DNA of 64,000 nucleotides from Erigeron canadensis (taxonomy: Eukaryota; Streptophyta; Magnoliopsida; Asterales; Asteraceae), in assembly GCF_010389155.1 (NCBI RefSeq), contig NC_057762.1:38128055-38192054 (forward strand), in the 5' to 3' direction. Below are positions 62,000 to 64,000 of the stretch, one piece after another. Both the position numbers and the translations under genes were made by a program. Every line of letters begins with the position of its first letter. Within the stretch, counting starts at the first letter, position 1. The notes under the pieces were generated by a model. The model ran no database searches. It saw only the letters and a list, made by a program, of their open reading frames with translations, and had not been told where the DNA came from.

Positions 62000-64000
62000 A
62001 ACAAAACAAAAAAAAAGGGACCTTCGGATGGAGCTATGAAGTAGTATTCGCGGTACATTCTTTGATTTTGACAAATGACCCAAACAACTTCATTTTTTCG
62101 GTTTGTTTTAGGGGATATTTCGATAATCTTGACGTTTTTTTTTTCTTCTTTTTTTTTTTGTCTTTTTAAATTGTTAATATTGAATCTTGGCGGAGATGTT
62201 CGCTGTGTAAATTTGTTTGGTATCTTTTTGTCCGATGTCTAGGCACGTCGAGTTGGACTAAAAGTTCAATCGCTTGTTGTATGAATCTAGCTACTACATA
62301 ATTTCGGAATTCTTTAATTGTAAATTGTACTTTTAAATTCATGGGATATGTAATAGAAATATAGACTTGGTTTGTCTTTGTTTTCCTTTATATAGCCTTT
62401 AATATAATATATATTATAAATTCGCATGAAGTTATGATGTATGATCAACTAACCATAGTATTAATTCTAAAAAAAACAATTAATTTAATAGCTTAGTTAT
62501 ACAATATTATAATTATATTTTCAAAGTTGGAGGCTTAAACACACGAAATGGGATCCGAAAGCCGTAAAAATGCTACATCTTTCGTGGGTTCTTGATCTAA
62601 ATAAAGAGTGGTAAGAAAGTTATACATGGAGTTGTAGTGCTTACTTTGCTCGTAATTTTCAGTTTTTTATTCGTCTATAAAAATGTCCGCTAACTCTTGG
62701 ACCACTCTGCATCAATGATAACTATAAACTTAATGTTTTTGCAAATTATTTTGAAAATACAATGTTCATTTTGTGAATGAATGTATGTTATTCTGTCATT
62801 TTTATTATTCGATTTATTTAACTTTTTTTTTTTTTTTGAATTTGCATGATGATTTATCTAACTTTATACATTTTTGTTATTATGTGTATCTTTTTAAAAA
62901 TGACCAATTACTTATCAAAGTAGGTAGTCTGATATCATCGTTGAGAAAAATAAACGTTTAATACGCTTTCATGCGAAAACTTTTTTAATTTTAACAAACG
63001 AGTAGATCGAGTCTATACCTACGCGTGTGAATTTGTCTGGTCTCAATAAGTACCTAATTCAATTTTTAAATCTCACGTCTGTCTCCCTCTAACATGTAAC
63101 ATTATAAAAAAATATATAATATAAGACTGTTAGATACCTAAGTTTAGGTGTGTAATACCCATATATTTTTTTTTAATTCATATAATTCATGAGGCCTAAA
63201 AATTTATTTATTAATAAAAAATATTTAAAAATTTATATATAAAAGGTTCAAACTTAAACTTAGATGTCCTTATATTCACTCTTCCCTTATAAAAATACAA
63301 ATACACCTAAAAAAAAATAAAAGTCTATGTATACGCACATGTTTTGTGTAAGGTGCAAGCATAGAATTATTTAAGATTCAATAAATAACTAATAATTTCT
63401 TCACGGGTTTCTTGTGCAAGTAATTACAAGACTTTTTGTGTGTTAGTTTTTTAGTATGACATGACATTTGAGTATTTGACCATCATAAACGAATATTAGT
63501 GTGTTACTTCTTATCCAAATTATTTGTTTTTATCAATACTTCTTTGTCAAAATTGTTCAAAATTGATAAGTTATTTAAAATTAAATCTACGAAATATCAA
63601 ATTTAACTTACTCCTTAGTACCAATTCAACATCCCTTCTGTAAATTATTAATATATACATCCATTAATTAGCTCATCAAATATTAATAAATGTTAATGAT
63701 AAAACTAATATAATTTAAAACTCTTTACTAAGTTAAGTTTTGAAACTTTTTAATATAGGATAATGATAAATCAACCTAATTGATGTGGTTGTGTTTATTT
63801 GAAAGTCAAAGTTTGTTTTTTCATGAAAGAAAGAGAGGCCATTGGTAACATGTTGGAATTTTCTATTTTGAAGTGGTGAGGTGTTTTAATTAGTTAGATC
63901 TTAAAAGCTAGAAAGTGTGAAGTATATTGTGTCTAGGGATGTAAATAAGTCAATCCTGCTCGCGAATTATTCGAATTCGATTTGGAAAAAGCTCGTTTCG
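62000..64000. other. 3' flank, no gene seen
   Basis: Contains the 3' UTR of the ZCF37-like gene and AT-rich DNA with one MITE copy. The open frame 62773-62961 is T-rich and not convincing. Confidence 0.5.
63111..63286. mobile_element. palindromic MITE, copy 2
   Basis: Shares ataagactgt and cctaagtttaggtgtg with the element at 47645-47832 and has the same inverted inner arms. It is flanked by 9-bp direct repeats ttataaaaa (63102-63110 and 63287-63295), which fits Mutator-like transposition. The left terminus has lost its first few bases relative to the right. Confidence 0.68.

Noticed and set aside
61687..62058. Minus-strand open frame opposite the ZCF37-like gene
   Set aside because: Shadow of the real gene; its peptide is only the reverse of the Lys-rich tail and membrane segment.
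1..64000. microRNA precursors, CRISPR arrays and rRNA
   Set aside because: I looked for common plant microRNA words and for regular repeat-spacer structure and found none; long hairpins seen are transposon-derived.

Overview
The window is plant nuclear DNA. Genes have short exons, AT-rich introns with GT..AG ends and single-exon genes in between, and the intergenic DNA is very AT-rich and full of small transposon relics. All ten protein genes belong to families typical of flowering plants. The sequence suggests a eudicot; an asterid (for example Asteraceae) is my guess from the overall look of genes and repeats, not something I can prove here. Gene names come from recognising the proteins, not from a database search.

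The left part (1-34.3 kb) is gene-rich: an NPF4-type transporter (992-3368, +), a secreted GDSL esterase/lipase (4486-6420, +), the organellar recombination protein RAD52-1 (7566-11620, +), a phytolongin (13597-14430, +), the glycerophosphodiesterase GDPD4 (16348-19993, -), an eIF3 subunit I gene carrying an apparent one-base frameshift (21351-23161, +), a nucleoplasmin-like FKBP relative that ends before any isomerase domain (24851-28190, -), and a GH9 endoglucanase (32332-34291, -). The right part (34.3-64 kb) is gene-poor: a GH5 endo-beta-mannanase with a His/Arg-rich tail (44307-46289, -), a MAKR6-like kinase regulator (57408-57938, +) and a ZCF37-like membrane protein (61316-61999, +). 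There is no operon logic; the genes act in separate processes (transport, lipid and cell-wall hydrolysis, organelle DNA repair, membrane traffic, translation, chromatin, receptor signalling). From memory, four of the products (GDSL, RAD52-1, GDPD4, GH9B3) match genes numbered At1g71250, At1g71310, At1g71340 and At1g71380 in Arabidopsis, so the left part probably keeps an ancient gene order.

The spaces between genes hold many small non-autonomous elements that can be delimited by their target-site duplications: two tRNA-derived SINEs and a 95-bp tRNA-like retroposon, three hAT-type elements with 8-bp duplications, a 1.1-kb element with a 9-bp duplication, two copies of a palindromic MITE, a Stowaway MITE, a Tourist-like MITE, a 282-bp fold-back, several short Helitron-like elements, a degenerate minisatellite and a solo-LTR relic. 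I saw no rRNA, functional tRNA, CRISPR array or clear microRNA gene. No new multi-gene system is evident; the most unusual items are the eIF3i frameshift, the FKBP relative without a catalytic domain and the His/Arg tail on the mannanase.
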